Origin: Linyphia triangularis
Lineage: Eukaryota > Arthropoda > Arachnida > Araneae > Linyphiidae
Length of the DNA: 64,000 nt
Assembly (NCBI GenBank): GCA_963978545.1
Contig: OZ021725.1
Coordinates: forward strand, 5,254,593 to 5,318,592
Direction of reading: 5' to 3'
The notes below the pieces were generated by a model. The model did no database searches, had not been told where the DNA came from, and worked only from the letters and a program-made list of their open reading frames with translations. The translations under genes were made by a program, and so were the position numbers. Of the stretch, positions 54,975 through 64,000 are shown one piece after another; the first letter of the stretch is position 1, and every line of letters starts with the position of its first letter.

Positions 54975-56335
54975 CACTCACTTCCAAAAGTTAAGGACAG
55001 AGGAAAATACTAATTTGCATAAGCCAATCTGAAATAAAGAAGCTGAAATTTTCTACAAAGGTAGAAGGAAGTATGCGAATATGTTAGGTAACAGCCAATC
55101 ACGATTTCGCGTCAAGAAATATACAAAACAGGCAGTCGTATAAAAAGCTGGCATTGCGAAAGGTTACAGGAGTTCCATGTAAATGCTGATAAAAGGTGTT
55201 TAGAACATTCGTACGATTTATTTTCAAGCTAGACGTGTTTCTATGGCTTCCAGAAGACGAATGGAAGATTCTGAGCGCAGGCAGGCTGTCGGACACATAG
55301 AAGCAGGACAGTCTATCACAGATATTGCTCATTTTTTAGGCGTACAAACAGTTGAACGAAAACTTGTAGCTGGTCGTCAAAGGGTCGTTGCAGCGGTTAA
55401 TGGTAAGACGATATTTGCCTTTACTGTTCGTTGAAGGTTACACATGGATAGTCTGTACGCTCGGGTACCACGATTTTGTGTTCCTTTAACCGTCCGAGTC
55501 AAAGGCACGCGATTAAAGTGGTGACCCCAGCATGTGAATTCGACTGTGTCAGATTGGGGCAAAGTCATGCTCACAGATGAGTCCTAATTTGCCCTACAAC
55601 CCAATGATAAGCGTGTAAGGGTATGAAACAAGGCATACGCAATCGGCCCCAGAACATCACGAATTCCTTGTGTGGAAGCATCATGGTCTGAGCAGGGATC
55701 TCATTGGGATATCGCACCGGCCTACTCACCTTTAGGCAAGGTTCTGTGACAACTATACGGTATCGAGATGGAGTCTTAGAACCAACTGTGAAACTGTACG
55801 CTGCAGCAGTTGGTTTTTCTTATGTTTTAATAGACGATAATGTGCATCGTTGCCGACTTTCTGGAGAGTAAGGGGATTCAGCATATGGAATGGCCTGCTT
55901 TTTCGCAGACCTTATTCCAAATGAAAATCATTGGGATGCCCTCGGTCGTGCTGTATGTAGACGCCACTTCCGAAGATTTAGAAACTGCTCTACAGGAGGA
56001 AGGATGATTACTGGACTCTGCTGTGGTTGATCACATTGTAACAAAACATGATCACACTCTGTACACTTTATATGCAGGTGAGGGGTGCTCACATACCCTA
56101 TTTATGTCAGTTTGTGTTTGTTTTGAATTTAAACATCGTTTTGTTAATGACGCAAATATGATTTCATCTTATAATTTATGAAAATTCAATATTTTTTTAT
56201 CTCTGTTTGTAATTCTTTTTTTGTTTCATGAATAAACATAGAGCATTTTACTTGCAGCATTTCGTGTCAATCAAAGCAGCATTTGTCCATTTTTTCTCAT
56301 TTTACAGCTTTAAGCTTAACTTTTGGAAGTGAATG
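54975..56335 (+). mobile_element. Tc1-type DNA transposon, decayed
   Basis: The left end CACTCACTTCCAAAAGTTAA and right end, inverted, CATTCACTTCCAAAAGTTAA are TIRs. TA lies outside both (54973-54974; 56336-56337), the Tc1/mariner target duplication. Length about 1.36 kb, the normal size for the family. Confidence 0.88.
55243..55990 (+). pseudogene. Tc1-like transposase, frameshifted
   Basis: It starts MASRRRMEDSERRQAVGHIE, the N-terminal helix-turn-helix. It then breaks into several frames: VMLTDES carries the first Asp of the DDE core (near 55565). DDNVHRCRLS (near 55835) corresponds to the second. PNENHWDALGRAV (near 55918) stands for the SPDLNPIEHxWDxLGR block with the catalytic acidic position. 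A deletion has removed the region between the N-terminal domain and the core. Inactive. Confidence 0.82.
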
Positions 56336-56454
56336 TAATCATAAGAAAAATAATGGAACTAAATCTTTTTTACAATTGGCTTGTACCTCCATCTATCTGA
56401 GAATTTAACAATTCTCCATTTTTACAGTTAATCGACATTAATTATAAAATTTCA
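56336..56454. other. Short spacer between Tc1 and zinc-finger array
   Basis: About 120 bp without recognised features; the Tc1 element inserted right at the 3' side of the finger array. Confidence 0.4.
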
Positions 56455-58720
56455 ATTCTCCAGAATGCGTAAGGGAGTGTACTCTGAGGTTTCCCTTTGT
56501 TGAAAATGATTATACACACATCTCACAAGAATGTGGCTTTTCTCCAGTGTGAGTGAGGATGTGTTTTCTGAGGTTACCCTTTAGCGAAAATAAGTTGGCA
56601 CACATCTCACAAAAATTAAGGCTTTTCTCGAGTGAGTGAGGAGGTGTCTTTTGAGGTGTTGCTTCCTAGAAAATGATTTAGCACACATCTTACAAAAATG
56701 TGGCTTTTCTCCAGTGTGAGTGAGAAGGTGTTTTCTGAGGTCACCCTTTAGCGAAAATGATATGGCACACATGTCACCAGAATGTGGCTTTTCTCCAGTG
56801 TGAGTGAGGATGTGCTTTCTAAGGTCACTCTTTAGCAAAAAGGATCTAGCCCACATCTCACAAAAATGTGGCTTTTCTCCAGTGTGAATGAGGAGGTGCC
56901 CTTTGAGATGTCAATTTGTTGAAAATGACTTGGTGCACATCTCACAAGAATGTGGCTTTCCACCGGTGTGAGTGAGGAGGTGCATTCTGAGGTGTTCCTT
57001 TTGCGAAAATGATTTGCAAACATCTCACAGGAATGTGACTTTTCTCCAGTGTGAGTAAGGATGTGCTTTCTGAGGTCATTCTTTCTTGAAAATGATTTGG
57101 CACACATCTCACAAGAATGTGGCTTTTCTCCAGTGTGAGCGAGGATGTGCCTTTTGAGGTTACCCTTTCTTGAAAATGATTTGGCACACATCTCACAAGA
57201 ATGTGGCTTTTCTTCAGTGTGAGTGAGGAGGTGTACTCTGAGGTCACCCTTTAGCGAAAATGTTTTGGCACACATCCCACAAGAATGTGGCTTTTCTCCA
57301 GTGTGAGCGAGGATGTGCCTTCTGAGGTTACTCTTTCTTGAAAATGATTTGGCACACATCTCACAAGAATGTGGCTTTTCTCCAGTGTGAGTGAGGATGT
57401 GCTTTCTGAGGTAATTCTTTCTTGAAAATAATTTGGCACACATCTCACAAGAATGTGGCTTTTCTCCAGTGTGAGTGCGGATGTGCTCTTTGAGGTGTCC
57501 CTTTGTTGAAAATGACTTGGTGCACATCTCACAAGAATGTGGCTTTTCTCCAGTGTGAGTGAGGAGGTGCCTTCTGAGGTTACCCTTTCTTGAAAATGAT
57601 TTGGCACACATCTCACAAGAATGTGACTTTTCTCCAGTGTGAGTAAGGATGTGCCTTCTGAGTTCACTCTTTCCTGAAAATGATTTGGAGCACACTTCAC
57701 AAGAATGTGGCTTTTCTCCAGTGTGAGTGAGGAGATGTTCTTTGAGATTACTTTTATGTCGAAATGCTCTGAAACACACCTCACAAGAATGCGGCTTCTC
57801 TCCAGTGTGAGTGAGGAGGTGCATTCTGAGGTCACTCTTTTGCGAAAAAGATTTGGTACACATCTCACAAGAATGTGGCTTTTCTCCAGTGTGAGTGAGG
57901 CGGTGCATTCTGAGGTGTCCCTTTTGCGAAAAAGATTTGGTACACATCTCACAAGAATGTGGCTTTTCTCCAGTGTGGGTGAGGATGTGCAATTTGAGGT
58001 GTCCCTTTGTTGAAAATGACTTGGTGCACATCTCACAAGAATGTGGCTTTTCTCCAGTGTGGGTGAGGAGGTGCTCTTTGAGGTGTACCTTTGTTGAAAA
58101 TGACTCGGTGCACATCTCACAAGAATGTGGCTTTTCTCCAGTATGGGTGAGGAGGTGCATTCTGAGGTCACCCTTTCTTGAAAATGACTTGGTGCACATC
58201 TCACAAGAATGTGGCTTTTCTCCTGTGTGAGTGAGGAGGTGCATCCTGAGATGTCCCTTTCGCAAAAATGATTTGGCACACATCTCACAGGAATGTGGCT
58301 TTTCTCCAGTGTGAGTGAGGTGGTGCACTCTGAGGTCACTCTTTCTTGAAAATGATTTGTTACACATCTCACAAGAATGTGGCTTTTTTCCAGTGTGAGT
58401 GAGGAGGTGCTCTTTGAGGTCACCCTTTAGCGAAAATGATTTGGCACACATCTCACAAGAATGTGGCTTTTCTCCAGAGTGAGTAAGGATGTGCTTTCTG
58501 ACGTCACTCTTATGTGAATACGATTTGGTACACAAGTCACAGGAATGTTGCTTTTCTCCAGTGTGAGTAAGGAGGTCACTCTTTGGTGAAAATAATTTGA
58601 CGAACATGTCACAAGAATGTTGCCAATGTCAAGGTGGACGTGCGTTCTGAGATTTCTCTTGCCTGATTATACTTTGTCACAAATATTAGGACTTTCTCCT
58701 ATGTTTAAATTTAAAATAAG
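56455..58720 (-). pseudogene. C2H2 zinc-finger array, 18 intact fingers with decayed ends
   Basis: The main frame (58607 down to about 57017) has 18 consecutive intact fingers of 28-residue period with THTGEKPHSCEMC linkers, for example CEMCAKSFSRKGNLRRHLLTH. At the N-side one finger has lost its second Cys and three residues (CDMFVKLFSPKSDLLTH), and further upstream (near 58665) another is interrupted by TAA. At about 57016 a one-base loss shifts the frame. Beyond it are finger remnants: one with a TGA near 56910, one with CEMW for CEMC, one with SGDMC for SCDMC, one intact, a further shift near 56630 and a last finger with TAA near 56490. A protein ending out of frame after finger 18 is still possible, so loss of function is likely but not certain. 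Confidence 0.85.
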
Positions 58721-59194
58721 CTTTGCTTCAGAAGGAATTTCTTTCCACAGTCATGATTAAATGATCTCAGAATTATATATTTGGAGGTATGTTTATTTTT
58801 TTTTACCACAAGGAATAAACATAGTTAATTTTTAGTAGGAACATAATGATTATGAAGGAACACAACTTCAAAAGACATGATTTTGCATTCCCTTTCCCTG
58901 CAATTAAAAAAAATAATAATAATTTATGTGCAATATTTCAATACATGTTCAAAGTTATGAAAAACATACAATATACTTGGTCTAGTAGGAATGTCATTGA
59001 TATCATAAGACCACTGCTAGAAGTGTGGGTAGACGTGGGTTGATGCAGTTTTTCCTAGGTAAAGGCAGTTTTTGGAAACATTTCATTTTAAATTAATTTA
59101 TTTTATCATCAATTATATTTTATTATTATTACAATTTTAGTTTTTATTTTAATCCCATTTTGGCTCAACTTTACTGTACGGTGTCGGATGGCAA
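58721..59194. other. AT-rich stretch with no recognised feature
   Basis: No family motif; the 65-residue ORF at 58846-59043 is not convincing. Confidence 0.45.
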
Positions 59195-59350
59195 TTTTTA
59201 AAAAGTCGCCAAAATTGAAAATGATGTCAAAAAGTTGTGTCGCCAAATCCTAGGTGGCGCTGTGTTGTCTAATCCAACGGTCACTAGGGACCTTAAGACC
59301 AATTCATCAAGTTGCCGTAAAACCAAGTCAATGGGTTGCCACATATATAG
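59195..59350 (+). repeat. Dispersed repeat shared with 15320-15450
   Basis: Carries CGCCAAAATTG, AAAAGTTGTGT, CAAATCC, ACGGTCACTAGGG and AACCAAGTCA in the same order as the earlier copy, with an additional GGTGGCGCTGTGTTGTC block. Confidence 0.55.
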
Positions 59351-59708
59351 CCCAGACAATGAAGGTCGAAAATGAAATATGTCGGAAGAAATTAGAGATA
59401 AGCTGAATTTTTGCCAGTTGTTAGATGAACATTTTCGTAAAAGTCCCCGAACCTCCCCCTTGTGCTAATTCCCCCACCCCCTTAAAACTACCTGTTAGGA
59501 AGCCCATCATTTATCGCTCGTATCTTCGTTATTATTCATTATAAATTCATATTTTTTTACTATTTTATCCCTTAGTATATATTCTTTAGAAAAGCTATTA
59601 ACATGTTTCTGTAAATACAATACTTTCAAGAGAATTTACTAAAATAGGTAAAATCTTCATTTTCTACTGTATTTTGTTTTTGCAATTTAGGCACACGCCT
59701 TGTCGAAA

Positions 59709-59722
59709 GTTGCGGGTGTGAC
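59709..59722 (+). repeat. GTTGCGGGTGTGAC motif, copy 1
   Basis: Exact 14-bp match. Further plus-strand copies are at 59875-59888 (last base T) and 60053-60066. Confidence 0.85.
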
Positions 59723-60118
59723 ATTTAGACAAACTAAATTAGCCATCAACAATATTTTAGAGCATTGGTTTCAATTTTTATGGATTTTAATGTAGACTAA
59801 TTACATATATATTGATACCAATATGCCATTTGCCAGATATTTTATTTATTTTTTAAAAAAAATAATTTCTACCCGTTGCGGGTGTGATATAAAAAGGACA
59901 TGCATTTTTATCTTCCAGCCCAAAACCTCAAAACTCTGTGATTTATAGCAACTGGGTGAACCAATTTTTTTTTTATGTTATACAGTAATACTTAAATAAT
60001 TATTCTATGAACAAATCAAATCACTTACTGTAGAAAAATATTTAAAAAAATTGTTGCGGGTGTGACTTGTACAAAAAAACACTGTGAAATAATACATGAA
60101 TAAACAATTTCAAAGCTA

Positions 60119-61493
60119 TTAATGAACAAATTTCATTTCCAATCTTGAGTTTATAATTTCTGGTGCTGGCAATTTTGTTACAATGGATGTAATTTTCTCC
60201 CAGGATAATTCTGATTTGTTTGGCCAGACATACACATTATCTGAAACCTCTTTCAAATATTCTAGCTGAATATCATTGCCATTAATTTGCTTAATCTGTC
60301 CAACAAAATGATCGCTGTTTTTCTTTGATTTTGAAAATAAAACCACTTTAACAAAATCTCCAATTTCATATTTTAACTTGCAAGATGCTTCATTGGTCTT
60401 CGATTCTTGATTCTTCATTGATTTCTTCGATTTCGGAATTAAGGAAATTCTCCTATGAATACTTTTATTTGTTGTTGCCACGTTAATTCTCCCTATATTA
60501 AGAGGAACAATATGATGGACAGATTGTATATGCCTGGAATTGCTGGGACTTGGCTGTAGCGATTGTCAAGCATTTTTACATCATCTGGCGTTATATGATG
60601 TTCAGGAGAAAAAAATATCTTTATGTTCTTCAAAACTTTCTCAGCACATTCAGCAAAATCTGAAGCTGTCTGTACTGTTGCAGATCGTTGAAGTACAGCT
60701 AGAGATTCCATTTTTTTTTTGGCAATTGCACTTACTCCATCCACAGCTCCCTTACCATGTGATGTTGCAAAAAATGACCATGTCATATTTATTTCATAAT
60801 CATTTCTGATGTATAAAATTGCTAACATATTATACCTGTTTTTAAATTGACTTGCACAGCCATCTGAAAAGATATGTAGCATCTGTACTTTGTGATTTTC
60901 TTTAATATCTTTAATCAGTATATCCATATATTTCCAGACTGCTTCTTTCCAGTGATTTAAGTTATCTGATACTATTATGTATAACTGGTGGCCATCAAAG
61001 AATGTAGCAACAGCTGTAAAAATTGTAAATTGTGAGTGTGCCCAATGGGCTGATTGAATTTCGTCTTGAACACCTGTCGTAGAATTTTTGGCAAAGTCCT
61101 CTTGTAAAGTCACTTCACCTTTTACCAAGTTGTTTTTTACAAATTGAAAATGTTCATCTTGCACATCTTTTACAAAGCAATGCTTTTTAAATTTCTTAAA
61201 CTGATTTACTATTTCATTAGCAGCGTCTAGCATTGATTCTGAATTATCTTCACTTTTTTCCATTGCTTCCATTGTATATAAAGACTGTGATCCTCTTCTG
61301 GAATTTTAGATTTTAAGACATCATAAACATTGGCACAGTTCGAATACAAGCTTAGAATGCAGGCTTCCTTTCTTGTATCACATACACTGTCTTTTATCAA
61401 GTCTCTACCTTTACCAAGTTTGAGGGCTTCAAGTAATAATGTCATGTTTGCATGATATTTGCAAACGCAAGTACATAAATTTACAAATAATTT
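60119..61493 (-). pseudogene. Nearly intact transposase of the DFSENY/SDGxxxQFKN family
   Basis: From 61493 downward: LCTCVCKYHANMTLLLEAL (CxCxxHxN zinc-like motif), CILSLYSNCANVYDV, a frameshift near 61250, then QEDFAKNS in place of DFAENY. Next come QDEIQSAHWAHSQF, HIFSDGCASQFKN and WSFFATSHGKGAVDGVSAIA. A second frameshift near 60500 separates the core from a C-terminal module (60119-60481). That module reads YEIGDFVKVVLFSKSKK, FVGQIKQI and VYVWPNKSE, which looks like a small SH3/Tudor-like beta-barrel. The region before CxCxxHxN is cut by an upstream stop. The first acidic block is altered (FAKN), so this copy is probably catalytically dead. Confidence 0.78.
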
Positions 61494-61528
61494 GTTTCAG
61501 GTCACATTTTTGTTCAATTTTAAAAGAT

Positions 61529-61742
61529 GTTGCGGGTGTGACTAATAAAATGTCACGCCCGCAACATGAACATGTCACACCCGCAACGCTTAATAACTAT
61601 ATTTAAAATAATAATCAATTTTGATTATATCTGTAATTCAAAGTACCTTAGTAACCTATTTTTAAATACCAAGTCTTGTAACTTACAGTCAAAGGAATCT
61701 CTCTGTGGAGTTATAAATGTAACTTTTTGTTGCGGGTGTGAC
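61529..61742. repeat. Cluster of four GTTGCGGGTGTGAC motifs, both orientations
   Basis: Direct copies at 61529-61542 and 61729-61742; inverted copies at 61552-61565 (one mismatch) and 61574-61587. The 61529/61552 pair forms an inverted repeat with a 9-bp loop. Confidence 0.85.
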
Positions 61743-62116
61743 ACAATAATTAATAATGCTTACCTATTTTTAATGAAGATTAGCAAACAATTATCTGCTG
61801 GCAAGAACATTCAACAATAGATGCCAGATTATATATCTAAGTTTAGAGATTTGCAGAATCATTTGTTAAGCTGTATGAGAGCATGAAACATAAAGGTTTT
61901 TGGCGCAATCTATTTCATGCCGCCAAAGTGTCACTTTATTAATTAAAATAAGTATGTTAATGGCAAAAATTTAATTATTTTTCAATAAAATATGAAATAA
62001 CACACTTTTGTAGATAATGTTGCAAAACTTCAACATAATATAAGGAAATTAAAATTTTCACCCTCATGTCCACTTTTTGGTGGATTGGGCGCACAACTAT
62101 TTTATTTGTGATAATA
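61743..62116. other. Spacer between two related transposons
   Basis: AT-rich DNA with no feature recognised, apart from GGCGCAATCTATTTCATGCC near 61902. Confidence 0.45.
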
Positions 62117-62422
62117 GGGTCATTCCACGGTGACTGACGTTACAAAGTGACAATGTTTTGAACTTTTAAATTCTGCACTGTATTGAAATTTAAATATTTT
62201 TTTAATCTTTTGATTTAAAATAACCATAATAGAGTACAATAATACTACCCATACCTGTTTTTAGACATAGTGAACTTTTTTGTATAATTAAGGGGGATAA
62301 AAAAAATGTGACTGATGTTTCACAGAAGAGACATTGAGAAAAATTACTTTTATACAATTGGAAATCCTCTTCAAACTAATTACGTGAAGAATAAAATAAT
62401 TTTTTCCAGTAAAGTAGAGATT

Positions 62423-63586
62423 TCAAACTTTATGAAAACACCTTGTTTCATTTTGAAAACTTAAAAATTCAAAATGTAGAAAATATTGCAGTAGACCTTT
62501 GCCGTGTGAAGTCGCAAAAAAATTCCATATAATAATTTTTTTTTTCTTGAAAGAAAAATTTAAAATAATTTTAAATTTTTCTTGCAACTTAGGTATTGTA
62601 GCCGCAATGAATTTGTTTTTAAATTGGGAGGACGGTCCGTCTGACCAGATGTGCAGCACTTCAATTTCTTGAAGAATCTCTTCCAGCATTCTAATTAGGA
62701 TGGGAATCACAGTCTCTTTAGAATGGGACAGTTTATCGGATGCTATCGCATAGGGATATACTGTACCAGAATGGTATAGTACTGCCGTAAAAAAGCTTAC
62801 TTGGGCTTGTGCCCAGTGGGCACTTTGTATTTCGTCCTGAGAAATGCATTTGTAGTTTTCTGCAAAATCTATTTGCATCATGCCCATCTTTGAAGGATAC
62901 ATTGCACTGGTTACTAATTCATGTTGCTGCTTATAAAAGCTTGACTGAAAACGTTTTACATAGCAATGCTCAAGGAATTCAGGTACGAGGCTAGATGTAT
63001 AATTCATAAGGTCTCCTATCAGTTCTTCTTCAACAACTTTACATAGGCGATCCTCACATTTCTTCCACACAAACCATGTGACAATGCTTTCTTCAAAATC
63101 TTCAGCATGTTCTCCATACAACTCTGTAAAAATCTTTCCATCTTTACATTCAACACATTTATTAAACCAACAATCTACTGAATTTACATTACAAACCAGC
63201 ATTGATGGAAAGTTCTCGGAATATTTTGGAATTTGAGGAATGTGATTGTGTAACGACTCTAAGGCCATTAGTAAGTTTTCATGGTACTTACACAGGCAAA
63301 CATTGTGAGGTAATTTGTTACTTAGGAGGACATACTTAGGTCGCAATTCTGCAAATTTACTTTTGCCAATTTTTATTTCTGGATATTTTTTTTTAAACAA
63401 TGCATGTACTTCTCTAATCGAGTGCTGTAGATGTCTTGTTTGCATCTTATCTTTAGATCCATCATTTTTCCAAACAGTTATGACACCTTTTCGGCCTGGC
63501 GCTTGCCTACTAATATCATCTTGGGCAACACCACCTAAAGTACAAGGCCCAATCACTCTCACTTCTGGTTGTCGTGACGTCATCAC
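62423..63586 (-). pseudogene. Transposase of the DFAENY/SDGxxxQFKN family, C-terminus lost
   Basis: An uninterrupted ORF of about 387 residues; the first ATG (MTSRQPEVRVIGPCTLGG) is one codon inside. Blocks in order: HLQHSIREVHALFKKKYPEI, GKSKFAELRPKYV and CLCKYHENLLMALESL (zinc-like CxCxxHxN) near residues 75-110. Then MQIDFAENYK near residue 238, QDEIQSAHWAQAQVSFFTAV, VLHIWSDGPSSQFKNKF near 305, and WNFFATSHGKG near 355. It leaves the family sequence directly after SHGKG, so the D-G-x-G part and the C-terminal barrel are missing, probably by deletion. Probably inactive as it stands; the acidic residues of the first two blocks are intact. Confidence 0.8.
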
Positions 63587-63747
63587 AAGAAGTTATACTG
63601 AACTAGCTAGATCTAGTTTCTTTACTTCATTCCGATGTCAGCAGCAGAGCACATTCGTATTTAGGCTTAGCAATGGCGTTGATGCTTGGTGGTAGATATT
63701 TGTCAGCGTTTTTATTTATAGCTTTCAACAGACTTGTAATTGAGTAA
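63587..63747. promoter_or_regulatory. Shared region between divergent transposase and THAP genes
   Basis: About 160 bp separate the two coding starts. TGACGTCA, a CRE-type palindrome, lies at 63574-63581 over the transposase start. The region is conserved in the inverted copy at 45160-45320. I infer a bidirectional promoter. Confidence 0.45.
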
Positions 63748-63936
63748 CCATTATTATTTATCGTTTTTATTGAGAAGAATGTCATCTATGATGCCTGTTG
63801 TGTAACTAGTTGTAGTGGAAATCGCAACCCAGACAGCAAAGTGTCCATTTTCAAGTTTCCCGAAGGTACAGAACTGCGTCAGAAATGGATCCAATCCATT
63901 ACCAGAAAAGGATTGAAACCCTCAAAATATTCAAGG
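63748..63936 (+). CDS. THAP-domain exon (C2CH zinc finger, N-terminal half)
   Basis: The frame is open from 63748 (after TAA at 63745-63747) to a GTAAGT splice donor at 63937. It reads ACCVTSCSGNRNPDSKVSIF, then KFPEGTELRQKWIQSI and PSKYSR. The C-x-x-x-C pair, the F-x-F-P motif and the W in RQKWIQSI are the classic THAP N-terminal half. The remaining C-x-x-H is expected right after PSKYSR in the next exon, where THAP proteins usually read VCSKHF. THAP domains bind DNA and occur in the P-element transposase and several hosts' regulators. No in-frame ATG precedes the first Cys; the nearest ATGs are one base out of frame, so the start is broken or in an upstream exon. Confidence 0.75.
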
Positions 63937-64000
63937 GTAAGTACAAATCTTGGGCGTATTGACCTTATATAAATGTTTTTAATAATAAATTTTTGTAAGT

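Larger units (their letters stand above)
59709..61742 (-). mobile_element. DNA transposon relic framed by GTTGCGGGTGTGAC motifs
   Basis: A transposase gene of the same family as at 18.6-22.8 kb lies on the minus strand (60119-61493). Three copies of a 14-bp motif lie on its 3' side and four on its 5' side. I did not find GGGTCA-type termini nearby, so the outer limits given here are those of the motif cluster only. Motif clusters near both ends are what transposase-binding subterminal repeats look like. Confidence 0.65.
62117..64000. mobile_element. Two-gene DNA transposon: transposase plus THAP gene (cut by window end)
   Basis: The left terminus GGGTCATTCCACGGTGACTG matches the end type of the 18.6-kb element. 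TGACTGACGTT/GTGACTGATGTTTCAC words recur just inside (62133, 62309). The minus-strand transposase ORF and the plus-strand THAP exon are divergent, with about 160 bp between them. The right terminus is beyond the window. A partial inverted copy of the head-to-head region is at 44886-45390. Confidence 0.72.

Noticed and set aside
57251..58423. 390-codon ORF overlapping the second zinc-finger array
   Set aside because: It is the neighbouring frame of the same finger repeats (TLEKSHILVRCVPNHFQ period), with no independent motif.
1..64000. CRISPR array or prokaryotic operon
   Set aside because: No regularly spaced short direct repeats with unique spacers and no compact polycistronic gene order; all signals are eukaryotic.

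Overview
This is eukaryotic DNA: AT-rich, long non-coding stretches, splice-like signals, two tandem C2H2 zinc-finger arrays and a dense layering of transposable elements of several classes. The mix (Ty3/gypsy elements with coiled-coil Gag, a copia element with a half-tRNA primer site, CR1/L2-like LINE tails, tRNA-derived SINEs, Tc1 and hAT relics, THAP-linked transposons, zinc-finger arrays with GEKPH linkers) fits an arthropod, probably an arachnid such as a spider. That placement is inference from family resemblance. No CRISPR array or operon is present; all statements are from reading the sequence by eye.

Layout. 1-2.3 kb: 5' part of a reverse-strand Ty1/copia element cut by the window edge. 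3-9.2 kb: SINE and LINE relics plus a repeat beginning with a GGGGGCTTCGCCCCC hairpin. 9-18 kb: mostly AT-rich DNA with several terminal-inverted-repeat (TIR) elements, including a probable hAT at 14.6-15.9 kb. 18.6-22.8 kb: a complete but decayed 4.2-kb DNA transposon with GGGTCATTCC termini, TIRs of roughly 700 bp and a 4-bp target duplication (TATT). 22.9-29.7 kb: nested repeats, including a fold-back element with related termini and duplication ACCA, and a hAT with a perfect 8-bp duplication. 30.8-32.4 kb: an intact 18-finger zinc-finger ORF, the best host-like gene here. 33.6-37.1 kb: a young Ty3/gypsy element that has lost RT, RNase H and most of integrase. 38.7-44.4 kb: an older related gypsy element with all pol domains but no 5' LTR. 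44.5-56.3 kb: MITEs, an inverted fragment carrying a THAP exon, hAT elements, fold-backs, a GC-rich tandem array and a Tc1 relic. 56.5-58.7 kb: a reverse-strand zinc-finger array with 18 intact fingers but decayed ends. 59.7-64 kb: two further elements of the same transposase family as the 18.6-kb element.

The most unusual material is this transposase family, seen three times (18.6-22.8, 59.7-61.7 and 62.1-64 kb). The proteins share a Cys-rich CxCxxHxN motif, D-F-[AS]-E-N-Y, Q-D-E-x-Q-S-x-H-W, S-D-G-x-x-x-Q-[FY]-K-N and A-T-[AS]-H-x-K-G blocks. One copy is surrounded by seven near-identical 14-bp motifs (GTTGCGGGTGTGAC). Another is divergently paired with a THAP-domain exon with a good splice donor, and the same head-to-head arrangement recurs, inverted, at 44.9-45.4 kb. 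I infer a two-gene DNA transposon (DDE-like transposase plus THAP DNA-binding protein) accompanied by non-autonomous derivatives. None of the copies in the window is fully intact.
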